Shown: positions 45,061 to 54,499 of the stretch, piece by piece
How the letters are laid out: every line of letters starts with the position of its first letter
How positions within the stretch are numbered: the stretch's first letter is position 1
NCBI RefSeq assembly: GCF_001426505.1
Contig: NZ_LMEV01000017.1
Span: forward strand, 339,515 to 403,514
Origin: Variovorax sp. Root473
GTDB lineage: Bacteria; Pseudomonadota; Gammaproteobacteria; Burkholderiales; Burkholderiaceae_C
DNA: 64,000 nt
Direction: 5' to 3'
Program-made: the position numbers and the translations under genes
Notes under the pieces: model-generated
Database searches by the model: none
The model's input: only the letters and a program-made list of their open reading frames with translations
Told to the model about the DNA's origin: nothing

Positions 45061-45897
45061 TCAGTGCCCCAGCTGTGCCTGCAGCTTGGCCACTTGCAGG
45101 CGCAGGTTCGCGTTCTCGGCCGTGAGTTCGGCCACGCGCTGTTCCAGTTGCTGGACAGCGTCGAGCGCCGGTTCGGCGCCGTCTTCGGTCTCGGGCGCGG
45201 CCTCGCGCGGCTTGCGCTTGGCTTCGCGCACGCGCTTGGCGGCCTGCTTGAGTTCGTCCTTGCCGGCGTTGGCGGCCGACACCTGCTCTTCGGCGGGCAG
45301 GGTAGCGACGGCGGCGGCTGTGTTGATCGAGATCACGCCCGACTTCACCGCTGCCACCAGCTCGGGCGCGGCCTGCTTCTGGATCTTCTCGATCATCCCG
45401 ACCTGGCTGCTGCTCAGCCGCGCGGCGCGGGCGATGGCCTCGCGGCTGTTCAGCGGCACGGGCGGCGGCAGGGCCTCTTCGGGCGCGGCGGAAACGCTCG
45501 ACGCCGGCGCGTCATCGACATCGAAGGGCGGGTCGTCCGCCGTCGTCGGGGTGGTGGCGGTGCTGCGGGCGCGGCGCTCGTCCACGATGTCCTTCTTGCG
45601 CAATGCGAGCACGCCGCGCAGGTAGTCCGAGATGCTGCGGCGGCCCAGGTGCTGGTCGATCATCCACAGGTGCACGTCCTGCAGCGTCTTGAAGCGCGTG
45701 TTCTGCACGGTCTGGAAGGGCAGGCCGTGCTTCTGGCAGATGCCGTAGCGGTTGTGGCCGTCCACCAGCACGTCGCCCCACAGCACCAGCGCGTCGCGGC
45801 AGCCTTCGGTGAGGATGCTGCGTTCGAGGGCTTCGTACTCCTCCGGCGTCAAGGGATCGATATAGGCTTTGAGTTCTTCGTTGACGACGATGTTCAT
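45061..45897 (-). CDS. ParB-like N-terminal domain protein with C-terminal coiled coil
   Basis: A 278-residue protein. Residues 1-110 have the ParB/Srx N-domain: PLTPEEYEALERSILTEGCR, ALVLWGDVLVDGHNRYGICQ (the GHNR box). A middle section 160-215 looks like an HTH (SREAIARAARLSSSQVGMIE), and residues 230-278 form a leucine-zipper coiled coil (LEQRVAELTAENANLRLQV). There is no parA, parS or replication gene nearby, so plasmid or chromosome partition is not indicated. Similar solo proteins are called plasmid replication/partition related. Function is open. Confidence 0.78.
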   Translation of the reverse strand: MNIVVNEELKAYIDPLTPEEYEALERSILTEGCRDALVLWGDVLVDGHNRYGICQKHGLPFQTVQNTRFKTLQDVHLWMIDQHLGRRSISDYLRGVLALRKKDIVDERRARSTATTPTTADDPPFDVDDAPASSVSAAPEEALPPPVPLNSREAIARAARLSSSQVGMIEKIQKQAAPELVAAVKSGVISINTAAAVATLPAEEQVSAANAGKDELKQAAKRVREAKRKPREAAPETEDGAEPALDAVQQLEQRVAELTAENANLRLQVAKLQAQLGH

Positions 45898-45927
45898 GGG
45901 TACGGGAGCGGGGAAAGGGGCGAAATT

Positions 45928-46740
45928 TTAGATGCCCGCACTGGTGCGGGTCGTGCGCACCGCGAGCGGCCGGTCCCATTGCAGGGGCGCGATCTGGCGA
46001 CTGACGATGCGCGTGGTGGCCGAAGCCGCAGGAGCCGGCGCGGCGCACAGGGCCACGAGGTGCTTCGGCGAAGGGCGCAGTTGCCAGAAATTCCAGCGCT
46101 GCGCGGCGTCGCCGCCCATGTGCGAATCGGCGAGCGCGAAGCCGATCGTGCCGGGATCGTCCAGTGCAAAGCCGAAGCTGTCGAGTGGTATCTGCAGGCC
46201 AAGGCCACGCGCCTTGATATAGCTTTCCTTCAGCGTCCACAACTCGAAGAAGCGCTCTGCCTGATGCGTCGATGGCAAGGCGCACAGACCCTGCGCTTCG
46301 GCTGGCGAGAAGCAGTGACTGGCAGCGTCGAGCGCCGCCTTGCGTTCAATGTTCTCGGTGTCAACGCCCAGCTCGATATCGCGCGCAACGGCCAGCACGA
46401 CGAGCCCGTCGGCGTGGCTCAGGTTGAAGTTCAGCCCGACCGCTTTACGCACATCGGGCGTGTCGATGCGAGGCCGCCCGAAAGCGTTGCTTGCGAACTG
46501 CCAGGCGTGCGGCGCCACTGGCGCATAGCGCGACAGCACCGAGCGCACCAGCGTTCGCGTCAGCAAGTGGCGATACCGGTCGCGTGCGAAGTGAAAGCGC
46601 TCCTGTTTCGACAACTCATCCGTACTGAGCAAAGCACGGCAGGCCGCCGTCAGCTCGGGCGTGCCGGCATCGCCGTGAAAGCAGAACCAGAGGTGAATGT
46701 CTCCAGGGGGCAGCGAGATGAGTGAAGCGTCGCTTGGCAT
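45928..46740 (-). CDS. 4'-phosphopantetheinyl transferase, Sfp type
   Basis: A 270-residue protein. Start ATG 46740 (MPSDASLISLPPGDIHLWF) is preferred over an in-frame ATG at 46905 that would cross the promoter region. Motifs: NFNLSHADGLVVLAV (residues 104-118), GVDTE at 125-129 with the Mg-binding Asp and Glu, and WTLKESYIKARG with Trp168, Lys171, Glu172 and Lys176. It transfers phosphopantetheine from CoA to the carrier-domain serines of the NRPS and PKS to the right. Divergent from the sigma factor gene. Confidence 0.93.
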   Translation of the reverse strand: MPSDASLISLPPGDIHLWFCFHGDAGTPELTAACRALLSTDELSKQERFHFARDRYRHLLTRTLVRSVLSRYAPVAPHAWQFASNAFGRPRIDTPDVRKAVGLNFNLSHADGLVVLAVARDIELGVDTENIERKAALDAASHCFSPAEAQGLCALPSTHQAERFFELWTLKESYIKARGLGLQIPLDSFGFALDDPGTIGFALADSHMGGDAAQRWNFWQLRPSPKHLVALCAAPAPAASATTRIVSRQIAPLQWDRPLAVRTTRTSAGI

Positions 46741-46984
46741 GAAGGGGCCACAGCTTAGAGGCGATGACGGGCGATCGAGAGCTGCGCGCAGCTTTTTCCA
46801 TGAAAAATGATGTGTCCTGAAGTGGACTATCATCGCCATCCCCCTCATGGGCAATGCCGGGCTCCGCGTTGATGCAGAGCTTGCGCGCCATGCGATTCGC
46901 TGCACGAATTTTCGCGGGGATTCCCATCACTCGATTCGAACGATGGCCCGGAAGGTCATCACGGTGACTTGAGATTTATGTATG

Positions 46985-47003
46985 AATAGGAATGATTCTT
47001 ATT
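46985..47003. promoter_or_regulatory. Fur-box-like palindrome upstream of the sigma factor
   Basis: AATAGGAATGATTCTTATT is a 19-bp palindrome (9-1-9) with one mismatch and matches the GATAAT-repeat style of Fur sites. A possible TTGAGA -35 (46969-46974) and AATGAT -10 overlap it, so iron-loaded Fur would block the promoter. The gap 46741-47077 also holds TTTTTC-N3-GAAAAA (46793-46807). Confidence 0.75.
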
Positions 47004-47077
47004 TGTATTTATGCATAAAAAGTAGTAATCCGCTTGCGGCCCCTTTGGCTCGCTCACAGGAGGAAGAGGTGTTGAAC

Positions 47078-47611
47078 ATGCCAGTGAATTCGTCCGATCC
47101 TTCGCTCGGAGAAGTCTTCATCGCCCATCGCATGCAGCTTTGGCGTGTCGCCCGCAAGATCGTCAACACGGCGGATCTGGCCGACGACGTGGTGCAGGAC
47201 GCCTACCTGAAGATCGTCGACGGCCCCTGCGTGCGGCATGCCGACCGGCCCATCGGCTACTGCTGCCAGGTGGTGCGCAACATGGCGCTGGACTACTGCC
47301 GCCGCCACCGTGTCGAGGCCAGCTACCGCACCTTCGATGTCGACGTCGAGCTTCTGGATGTGCCGGCCGTCGGCACGCCGGATCGCATGATGTGCGAGCG
47401 CCAGGTCATCACCGCCATCGACCAGGTGCTTTCCGGGCTCGCGCCGAAAACGCGCCTCGTGTTCGAACTCTATCGGCTGGAAGGCCTGACGCAGCGAGAG
47501 ATCGCGGCGCGCCTGGGCTGCGCGCTGGGGCTGGTGAATGGTCTGATCGCCGAGGCCGCCACGGCCATCAAGTCGTGCGGCCACTTGCTGCTCGAGAGCG
47601 GTTCGCGCTAG
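47078..47611 (+). CDS. ECF sigma factor, FecI/PvdS-like, siderophore regulator
   Basis: A 177-residue ECF sigma factor. The start is placed at ATG 47078 behind AGGAGGAAGAGG; the frame opens at 46982, but that start would put the first residues on top of the Fur-like box. Region 2 (residues about 10-80: EVFIAHRMQLWRVARKIVN, DLADDVVQDAYLKIVD) and region 4 (120-170: LSGLAPKTRLVFELYRLEGL, TQREIAARLGCALGLVNGLI) are both present. It should direct RNA polymerase to the siderophore promoters under iron limitation. Confidence 0.9.
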   Translation: MPVNSSDPSLGEVFIAHRMQLWRVARKIVNTADLADDVVQDAYLKIVDGPCVRHADRPIGYCCQVVRNMALDYCRRHRVEASYRTFDVDVELLDVPAVGTPDRMMCERQVITAIDQVLSGLAPKTRLVFELYRLEGLTQREIAARLGCALGLVNGLIAEAATAIKSCGHLLLESGSR

Positions 47612-47727
47612 AGGCCGTGTCCCGACGGTGGGAAGGGCATGTCCGTTTCCCATGAGAATGCGCGCTGTACGCAGTGACTGGCGCTCGAGATCCGGCCTGC
47701 ACGGGCAACGCGAACGGCCTTCAAGAA

Positions 47728-47964
47728 ATGACACAGGAAAAAGACGATCTCCTCTGGGACACCGCATGGGATTGGGTACAGCGCGAGCACGACCGCGAGA
47801 ATTTCGATGACGCAGCGCGCGCCGAAATGACCGCCTGGCTCCTGGCCGAGCCCTCGCACCGCCGTGCCTACGACAAGGCCGCGCAACTCTGGCTGCTCGC
47901 AGGCTTCGTGCCGCCGGTCAACGATTTCGGTGACGGCGACGAATCGCCCGACACCGGCAAGTAA
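47728..47964 (+). CDS. Stand-alone FecR N-terminal (DUF4880-like) protein
   Basis: A 78-residue protein from ATG 47728. The pattern AWDWVQREHD, AEMTAWLLAEPSHRRAYDKA and QLWLLAGF is that of the cytoplasmic DUF4880 domain of FecR anti-sigma regulators. There is no transmembrane helix and no periplasmic FecR domain. In FecR this part binds and activates or holds the partner sigma, so a soluble modulator of the adjacent ECF sigma is likely (inference). It lies 117 bp after the sigma gene; similar small genes sit in related siderophore clusters. Confidence 0.8.
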   Translation: MTQEKDDLLWDTAWDWVQREHDRENFDDAARAEMTAWLLAEPSHRRAYDKAAQLWLLAGFVPPVNDFGDGDESPDTGK

Positions 47965-48192
47965 GCCAGCCAGCCAACCGCATCTCTTTGCCAACGCGCG
48001 CCGTGCCGTGCGTTCCCGCCATGGCCCCGCCAGCCCACCTCGGCGGATGCAGCCATCTCCCCCGCCAATGCTCCCTCGTGAAATGAACAGATTCGCTGGC
48101 CAAGCGTCCTGTTGGCAGGGGCGCTGAGATTCGATCCGGTCCGCGACCGGCCACCGGGCGCTCCTTCTGTTCAATCACACAAGGATGCGCCG

Positions 48193-48456
48193 ATGTCGAC
48201 GAGTTGTTTTGACCGTGAAGACGAGACCTTCATCGTTCTGGTCAATCACGAAGACCAGTACTCGATCTGGCCCCAATGGAAGGCAGTTCCCAGTGGATGG
48301 ACCGCCGCCGAGGGCGTTCGCGGCGACAAGAAAACCGTCCTCGCCTACGTAGAAAGCCACTGGACTGACATGCGGCCGCACTCGCTGCGCGAATGGATGC
48401 AGCAGCAGGAACAGAAAAAAGAAGGCGCACAAGCGACGGAACGCGTGGCCGGTTGA
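48193..48456 (+). CDS. MbtH-like protein
   Basis: An 87-residue MbtH family member starting at ATG 48193. The family signature is complete: [12 protein letters not shown] (N18, E20, Q22, S24, W26, P27), PSGW (35-36) and [15 protein letters not shown]. It binds NRPS adenylation domains and is needed for their folding or activity. The stop overlaps the thioesterase ATG (TGATG), and a 228-bp gap before it may hold a sigma-dependent promoter. Confidence 0.95.
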   Translation: MSTSCFDREDETFIVLVNHEDQYSIWPQWKAVPSGWTAAEGVRGDKKTVLAYVESHWTDMRPHSLREWMQQQEQKKEGAQATERVAG

Positions 48457-49205
48457 TGGCCGTGCAGGCGCCTCTCTCGCTCCTGTGCCTGCCTTGTGCC
48501 GGCGCGAGCGCCACCATGTACCTGCGCTGGCGTCGTTTCCTGCCGCCGTGGGTGCGCATCGTGCCGGTCGAACTGCCCGGGCGCGGTGCGCGGATGGGCG
48601 AGGCCTTCGTCGAAGACTTTGATGCCCTGGTCGCGCGGATCTGTACCGAACAGGTCGACGCGATGCGCGGCGGCTTCGCTCTCTTCGGCCACAGCATGGG
48701 CGCGCTGCTTGCACACGGCGTGACTCGCCGGCTGCAGGCCTTGCGGCGACCGCTGCCGTGCGCGCTGCTGGTGTCCGGCTGCGCAGCCCCCGCACGCCGC
48801 GACCCGGAGCGCTTCGGCGGTGGCGAAGACGACGCTTCGCTGATCGCCGAACTGCGCAAGCAGGGCGGCACGCCCGACGCCGTGTTCGCCAGCGAGGAGC
48901 TGATGCGCATCACGCTCGACACACTGCGGGCCGATCGCCGCGTCTGCCGCAGCCATGACGCGCGTGCCGCAGTCGGTGCAGCGCCGCTGCCGCTGTCCCT
49001 GCATGTCTTCGCAGGGCGGCAGGACGACATCGAGGTGCCGGCCATGGCGGCCTGGGCCAAGGAAATCGCTGGCGTCTTCACGCTCGACTGGTTCGACGGC
49101 GGTCACTTCTTTCTGCGCCAGCACGAGACCGAATTTCTTACGGCGCTCGCACGGCATCTGCCGACGCAGACACGCCTTCACGCGTACCAAAGGGTCGATC
49201 CATGA
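48456..49205 (+). CDS. Type II thioesterase
   Basis: A 249-residue alpha/beta hydrolase. LCLPCAGASATMYLRW at the N-terminus, nucleophile Ser80 in FGHSMGAL, Asp in GRQDDIEV and His in DGGHFFL. Type II TEs remove stalled or wrong acyl groups from carrier domains of NRPS/PKS lines. Overlaps mbtH upstream and the first NRPS gene downstream (ATGA), so it is within the core operon. Confidence 0.92.
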   Translation: MAVQAPLSLLCLPCAGASATMYLRWRRFLPPWVRIVPVELPGRGARMGEAFVEDFDALVARICTEQVDAMRGGFALFGHSMGALLAHGVTRRLQALRRPLPCALLVSGCAAPARRDPERFGGGEDDASLIAELRKQGGTPDAVFASEELMRITLDTLRADRRVCRSHDARAAVGAAPLPLSLHVFAGRQDDIEVPAMAAWAKEIAGVFTLDWFDGGHFFLRQHETEFLTALARHLPTQTRLHAYQRVDP

Positions 49206-52200
49206 ACGAACCGCTCGCAACGGCATCCGCCGGCCGGCAACCGCGCAATTTTGTGGCGCACCTGCGCGCGTTGGCCGAGCGGCGTCCGCACGACGTCTGG
49301 CTCACCGTGGTCGACGAAGTCGATGGCGTCTACAGCGAGCTGCCTTTCACCTATGCTGTCTTCGAACAACGCGTTCGCGCGCTCGCGGCTCGGCTGCAGC
49401 AGCAGTTCGCCAAGGGCGACCGCGCACTCGTCATGCTCGACAACGGCGACCACTATGCGGTGAGCATGCTGGCCTGCTTCTACTGCGGCGTGATCGCGGT
49501 GCCGGTGTTTCCGCCCGAATCGACAAGGCCACATCATCTGGCGCGGCTCACCGGCGTGGCGGCCGATTCGCAGGCGCGCTGTGTGCTCACGTCTTCGGCC
49601 TTGAACACCGCGATGGCCGCGGCCGACAACCAGTTCGGCGATGTGCAGATCGTCGCCGTCGACACGATCGACATCGCGCTCGCTGATGCCTGGCTGCCCT
49701 TCGAGCCGGGCGACGACGACATCGCATTCCTGCAATACACCTCAGGCTCGACCTCGGCACCCAAGGGCGTCATCGTCACGCACGCCAACCTGATGGCCAA
49801 TGAGCATGCGATCCAGGTCGGCATGGGCATCGGGCCCGACGACAAGTTCGTCTCGTGGGCGCCGCTCTATCACGACATGGGCCTCATCGGCGGCCTGATG
49901 CAGCCGCTCTACAGCAGCATTCCGCTGGTGCTGACCTCACCGCGCTATTTCCTCGAGCGCCCGGTGCGCTGGCTGGAGCTGATTTCGCGCCACCGCGCCA
50001 CGCTCAGCGGCGGTCCGGACTTCTCGTTTCGCCTGTGCCTCGAACGCGTGAAGGACGCACAGATCGCGCAGCTCGACCTCTCGAGCTGGCGCGTGGCCTA
50101 CACCGGTGCCGAGCCGGTGCGCGCCGACACCGAATTCGACTTCATCGAGCGCTTTGCCCCTGCAGGCTTCGATGCGGGCGCGGTCTACGCCTGCTACGGC
50201 CTCGCCGAAGCGACGCTGTTCGTGACGGGCGGAAAACGCGGCGCCGGCATGGTCGCGCGCAGCTTCGGCGCCGACGGCCTGGCCTGCGGCGTGGGTACGC
50301 CGAGCGAAGACGGCACGTTGCTCGTCGGCTGCGGCGCGGTGGCGATTGAGCACAGGGTCGAGATCGTCGATCCCGCCACGCTGTCGATGGCCGAGCCCGG
50401 CTGCATCGGCGAAATCTGGGTGAGCGGCGCGAGCATCGGCGCGGGCTACTGGGGCAGGCCGCGCGAATCCGCGGAGACCTTCGTCGAGCGTGCGGGCCGC
50501 CGTTGGCTGCGCACTGGCGACCTGGGCTTTGTCTGCGACGGCGAGCTCTACGTGACCGGCCGGATCAAGGACCTGATCATCGTGCGCGGCCACAACATCT
50601 ATCCGCAGGACATCGAGCGCGTTATCGAGGCCGAGGTCGATGCGGTGCGCAAGGGCCGCGTGGCGGTGTTCGCCGCCCATGGACCCGATGGCGAGGGCAT
50701 CGGCGCTGCGGCCGAGGTGTCGCGCAGCATGCAGAAGCTGGTGCCGGCGCAGGTGCTGGTTGAGGCGCTGAGTGCTGCAGTGAGCGAGGTGTTCGGCGAG
50801 CCGCTGTCGGCCGTGCTGCTGCTCAACCCCGGCGGCATGCCCAAGACCACGAGCGGCAAGCTGCAGCGCAGTGCGTGCCGTGCCGGCTGGCTCGATCGCA
50901 GTGCGGATGCGTACGCCATCTTCGAGTGCGGCGCGTTCGTCAGAGGCGGCCCTGTCGACACGCAGGCCGAAGCGTCCGTGCTCGATGAGACCGAGCGCGC
51001 TGTCGATGCGATCTGGCGCGAAGTGCTCCGGCCCGCCGACGCGAAGCCTTTTGCGCGCGACGCTCATTTCTTCACGCGCGGCGGCAGTTCGCTCACTGCC
51101 ACCCAGGTCGCGGCCCGTGTATCGGATCACTGGAACATCGACTTTCCGGTGCGTCTGATGTTCGAGCACCCGCGGCTCTGCGAATGCGCCGCCGCCCTGC
51201 GCCAGCGCCTGGTCGAAGGCGAGCGTGCGCGGCCTGCGCCCATCGCGGTGCTGCCGGCCGAGCGCCGGCTGCATGCGTTGCCGCTGTCCCACGCGCAGGA
51301 GCGCCAGTGGTTCCTCTGGCAGCTCGACCCGTCGAGCGCGGCGTACCACGTGAGCGGCGCGCTGCGCCTGGCCGGCGCCTTGCGGGTCGATGCGCTGCGC
51401 GCGGCGCTGGACGACCTGGTCGTGCGCCATGAGTCGTTGCGCACCGTGTTCCGCGCGGGCAGCGACGGCGTTGCCGCGCAATGGATCCAGCCGGCCGGCA
51501 CGCTGCCGCTCGAAGTGGTCGACCTGCGCGACGTGCCCGCTGGCGAGCGCGGCGGACGCCTGGAGAGCGAGGCCCGTCGCATCAAGAGCGCGCCCTTCGA
51601 CATCACCCGGGGCGGCCTGTTGCGCGCCGCGCTGCTGCGCCTGACCGACGACACGCAGGTGCTCGCCGTGGTGATTCATCACATCGTGTCCGACGGCGCC
51701 TCGATGCAGGTACTGATCGACGAACTGGCCGCGGGCTATGCGGCGTGCCTGCAGGGCCGTGCCGCGGCACTGCCCGTGCCGCGCGTGCAGTACGCCGACT
51801 ACGCGGTGTGGCAGCGCGAATGGCTGGCCGCCGGCGAGGCCGAACGGCAGCTCGCCTGGTGGCAGAAGGAACTCGGTGACGAGCAACCGGTGCTCGAGCT
51901 GCGCACCGACCGCCCGCGCAAGCCGCAAGCCAGCTACCGCGCTGCACGTCACGCCTTCGAGTTGCCCGCGCCCCTGCTCGGCGAACTGCGCGGCGCTGCG
52001 CAGGCCGAAGGCGCCACGTTGTTCATGGTGCTGCTCGCCGGCCTGCAGGTGCTGTTGCACCGCTACACCGGGCAGGAAGAAATCCGCGTCGGCGCTGCGA
52101 TCGCCAACCGCAACCGGGTCGAGTTCGAGAACGTCATCGGCCTGTTCGTCAACACGCTGGTGCTACGCAACCCGATCGATGGCCGCACGCCGTTGTCGCG

Positions 52201-54499
52201 CGTGCTCGCGCAGGCCCGTGAAGCGGTGATGGGCGCGCAGGCGCACCAGGACGTGCCCTTCGAGCAACTGGTGGAGTGTCTGCAGCCCGAGCGCAGCATG
52301 AGCCACAGCCCGCTGTTCCAGGTGATGTTCAACCATCTTTTCCAGGACCATCGCCCGCTGCAGCGCCTGGACGGCATCCAGGTGCAGGACCACGCGCTGC
52401 CCGACCTGCAAACCCAGTTCGACTGGGTGTTGGAGGCCCGCGAGCGGCCCGACGGCCGGTTGATGTTCGCCGTGATCTACGCCGACGACCTGTTTGAGCG
52501 CGAAACCATCGTGCGCATGGCGCAGCACTACGTGGCGGTGCTCGGTGCGCTCTGCGCTGACACCGACTGCGCCGTAGGCGACATCGCCTTGCTCGACGCT
52601 GCGGAGAGCGCGCAACTCGCGGGATGGAGCGTCAATGCGCGCCGCGAGCCGCAGCCCCAACCCGTGCACTGCACCATCGCGCAGCATGCGAAGCAGCAGC
52701 CCGATGCCATCGCGCTGCTGTTCGGTGAAGAAGCGCTGAGCTTCGCCGAACTCGATCGCCGCGCCAATCGTCTCGCGCACCGCCTCGTCGCGCTCGGCGT
52801 GAAGCCCGACGTGCGCGTGGGCATCGTGATGGAGCGCTCGGTCGAGATGGTGGTAGGGCTGCTCGCCATCCTCAAGGCCGGCGGCGCGTACCTGCCGCTG
52901 GACCCCGACTACCCGCTGCAGCGGCTGGCCTACATGGTCGAAGACAGTGGCATCGCGCTGCTGCTGACGCACCGCGCCACGCGCGAGCACATCGCCGAGC
53001 GCGCGGGGCTCGCGTGGCTGGAGGTCGACAACACCGATTTCTCGAGCGAGCCAGACACCGACCCCGGCGTCGCGCTGCACGGCGAGAACCTCGCCTATGT
53101 CATCTATACCTCCGGCTCCACCGGCAAGCCCAAGGGCGCGGCCGTGCGCCACGCGGCGCTGCACAGCTGCATGGCCTGGATGCAGGACACCTACCGCCTC
53201 GGCCGGGACAACACCGTGCTGCACAAGGCGCCGTTCGGTTTCGACGTGTCGGTGTGGGAGATGTTCTGGCCAATGACCGCAGGGGCGCGGCTGGTGGTGG
53301 CCAACCCTGGCGACCACCGCGACCCGGCGCGACTGGTTGAGCTGATCCGGCGCCACCAGATCACCACGCTGAACTTCGTGCCCTCGATGCTGCAGGCCTT
53401 CCTGGCGCATAAGGACATCGAGTCGAGCACGCGGCTCAAGCACATCATCTGCGGCGGCGAGGCCATGCCCGCCGAGGCGCAGAAAGAGACGCTGCAGCGC
53501 CTGCATGGCGCCACGTTGCAGAACCTGTATGGCCCGACCGAAACGACGATCCACGTCACCCGTTGGACCTGCCGCGACGATGAGCAAAGCCTGGTGCCGA
53601 TCGGCCAGCCGATCAGCGACACCCAGTGCCACATCCTCGATGCCGAGCTCAACCCGGTGCCGCGCGGCGTGGCCGGCGAGCTGTACCTCGGCGGCGTGAG
53701 TCTCGCGCGCGGCTACCTTAATAAGCCCGGCCTGAGTGCCGAGCGCTTCGTGGCCAACCCTTTCGGCGCGGGCGACCGGCTCTACCGCACGGGCGACCTC
53801 GTGCGCTGGAACACCGAGGGCCAGATCGAGTACCTGGGCCGCATCGACCACCAGGTGAAGATCCGAGGCTTTCGCATCGAGCTCGGCGAAATCGAGGCAC
53901 AGATCCTCGCGCAGCCCGCCGTGCGTGAAGTCGTCGTGGTGGCGCGCGAGGGCGCTGCGGGCGCCTCGCTCGTGGCCTACATCGCCGCGCACGCGCAGCA
54001 GGCGGTCGACACCGCCGCGCTGCGCGAGCAACTGAGCGAGGTGCTGCCCGACTACATGGTGCCGCGTGCCGTGATGGTGCTCGAAGCGCTGCCGCTGAAT
54101 GCCAACGGCAAGGTCGACCGCAAGGCGCTGCCCGAGCCCGAAGGCCTCGGCCGCGCAAGCGCCTACGAGGCACCAGAGGGCCATGTGGCGCGCGCGCTCG
54201 CGGCCATCTGGTCGGAGGTGCTGCAGGTCGAGCAGGTCGGGATGCACGACAACTTCTTCGACCTCGGCGGGCACTCGCTGCTGCTCATCCGCGCGCACCG
54301 CCTGCTGGAAGACCGGCTGCAGTGCAGCTTCCCGCTGGTCAATCTTTTCAAGTACCCCACCGTCGAATCGCTCGCGCGCTGGATCGAGCAGGGCGGCGCG
54401 CAAGCCGCGGCCGTTTCCGCAGCGGGCGCCGACGACCGCGCGCTGCGCCAGCGCGCCGCCATGCTTCAACGCCGCAAAGTGGCAGAGAAAGTCCATTGA
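49202..54499 (+). CDS. Loading and first-module NRPS: FAAL-ACP-C-A-PCP
   Basis: A 1765-residue multidomain enzyme. Fatty-acyl-AMP ligase at about 10-590 (YTSGSTSAPKGVIVTHAN near 180; RIKDLIIVRGHNIYPQD), acyl carrier at about 600-680 (GGSS, Ser630), condensation at 690-1130 (HHIVSDGAS near 826), adenylation at 1150-1650 (YTSGSTGKPKG near 1302) and PCP (GGHSL, Ser1692). It loads a fatty acid and couples it to residue 1. By alignment to GrsA the adenylation code reads DVWNIGLIH plus the A10 Lys: closest to Thr/Ser-type codes but not an exact match I know. No epimerase. Confidence 0.92.
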   Translation: MNEPLATASAGRQPRNFVAHLRALAERRPHDVWLTVVDEVDGVYSELPFTYAVFEQRVRALAARLQQQFAKGDRALVMLDNGDHYAVSMLACFYCGVIAVPVFPPESTRPHHLARLTGVAADSQARCVLTSSALNTAMAAADNQFGDVQIVAVDTIDIALADAWLPFEPGDDDIAFLQYTSGSTSAPKGVIVTHANLMANEHAIQVGMGIGPDDKFVSWAPLYHDMGLIGGLMQPLYSSIPLVLTSPRYFLERPVRWLELISRHRATLSGGPDFSFRLCLERVKDAQIAQLDLSSWRVAYTGAEPVRADTEFDFIERFAPAGFDAGAVYACYGLAEATLFVTGGKRGAGMVARSFGADGLACGVGTPSEDGTLLVGCGAVAIEHRVEIVDPATLSMAEPGCIGEIWVSGASIGAGYWGRPRESAETFVERAGRRWLRTGDLGFVCDGELYVTGRIKDLIIVRGHNIYPQDIERVIEAEVDAVRKGRVAVFAAHGPDGEGIGAAAEVSRSMQKLVPAQVLVEALSAAVSEVFGEPLSAVLLLNPGGMPKTTSGKLQRSACRAGWLDRSADAYAIFECGAFVRGGPVDTQAEASVLDETERAVDAIWREVLRPADAKPFARDAHFFTRGGSSLTATQVAARVSDHWNIDFPVRLMFEHPRLCECAAALRQRLVEGERARPAPIAVLPAERRLHALPLSHAQERQWFLWQLDPSSAAYHVSGALRLAGALRVDALRAALDDLVVRHESLRTVFRAGSDGVAAQWIQPAGTLPLEVVDLRDVPAGERGGRLESEARRIKSAPFDITRGGLLRAALLRLTDDTQVLAVVIHHIVSDGASMQVLIDELAAGYAACLQGRAAALPVPRVQYADYAVWQREWLAAGEAERQLAWWQKELGDEQPVLELRTDRPRKPQASYRAARHAFELPAPLLGELRGAAQAEGATLFMVLLAGLQVLLHRYTGQEEIRVGAAIANRNRVEFENVIGLFVNTLVLRNPIDGRTPLSRVLAQAREAVMGAQAHQDVPFEQLVECLQPERSMSHSPLFQVMFNHLFQDHRPLQRLDGIQVQDHALPDLQTQFDWVLEARERPDGRLMFAVIYADDLFERETIVRMAQHYVAVLGALCADTDCAVGDIALLDAAESAQLAGWSVNARREPQPQPVHCTIAQHAKQQPDAIALLFGEEALSFAELDRRANRLAHRLVALGVKPDVRVGIVMERSVEMVVGLLAILKAGGAYLPLDPDYPLQRLAYMVEDSGIALLLTHRATREHIAERAGLAWLEVDNTDFSSEPDTDPGVALHGENLAYVIYTSGSTGKPKGAAVRHAALHSCMAWMQDTYRLGRDNTVLHKAPFGFDVSVWEMFWPMTAGARLVVANPGDHRDPARLVELIRRHQITTLNFVPSMLQAFLAHKDIESSTRLKHIICGGEAMPAEAQKETLQRLHGATLQNLYGPTETTIHVTRWTCRDDEQSLVPIGQPISDTQCHILDAELNPVPRGVAGELYLGGVSLARGYLNKPGLSAERFVANPFGAGDRLYRTGDLVRWNTEGQIEYLGRIDHQVKIRGFRIELGEIEAQILAQPAVREVVVVAREGAAGASLVAYIAAHAQQAVDTAALREQLSEVLPDYMVPRAVMVLEALPLNANGKVDRKALPEPEGLGRASAYEAPEGHVARALAAIWSEVLQVEQVGMHDNFFDLGGHSLLLIRAHRLLEDRLQCSFPLVNLFKYPTVESLARWIEQGGAQAAAVSAAGADDRALRQRAAMLQRRKVAEKVH

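Noticed and set aside
46982..47077. Longer sigma factor N-terminus from ATG 46982
   Set aside because: It overlaps the Fur-like palindrome and lacks a ribosome site; ATG 47078 has AGGAGG.
47965..48192. Search for a PvdS/FecI-type promoter upstream of mbtH
   Set aside because: A GAAAT and a CGT are present, but the spacing (about 20 bp) does not fit the known consensus, so no site is called.
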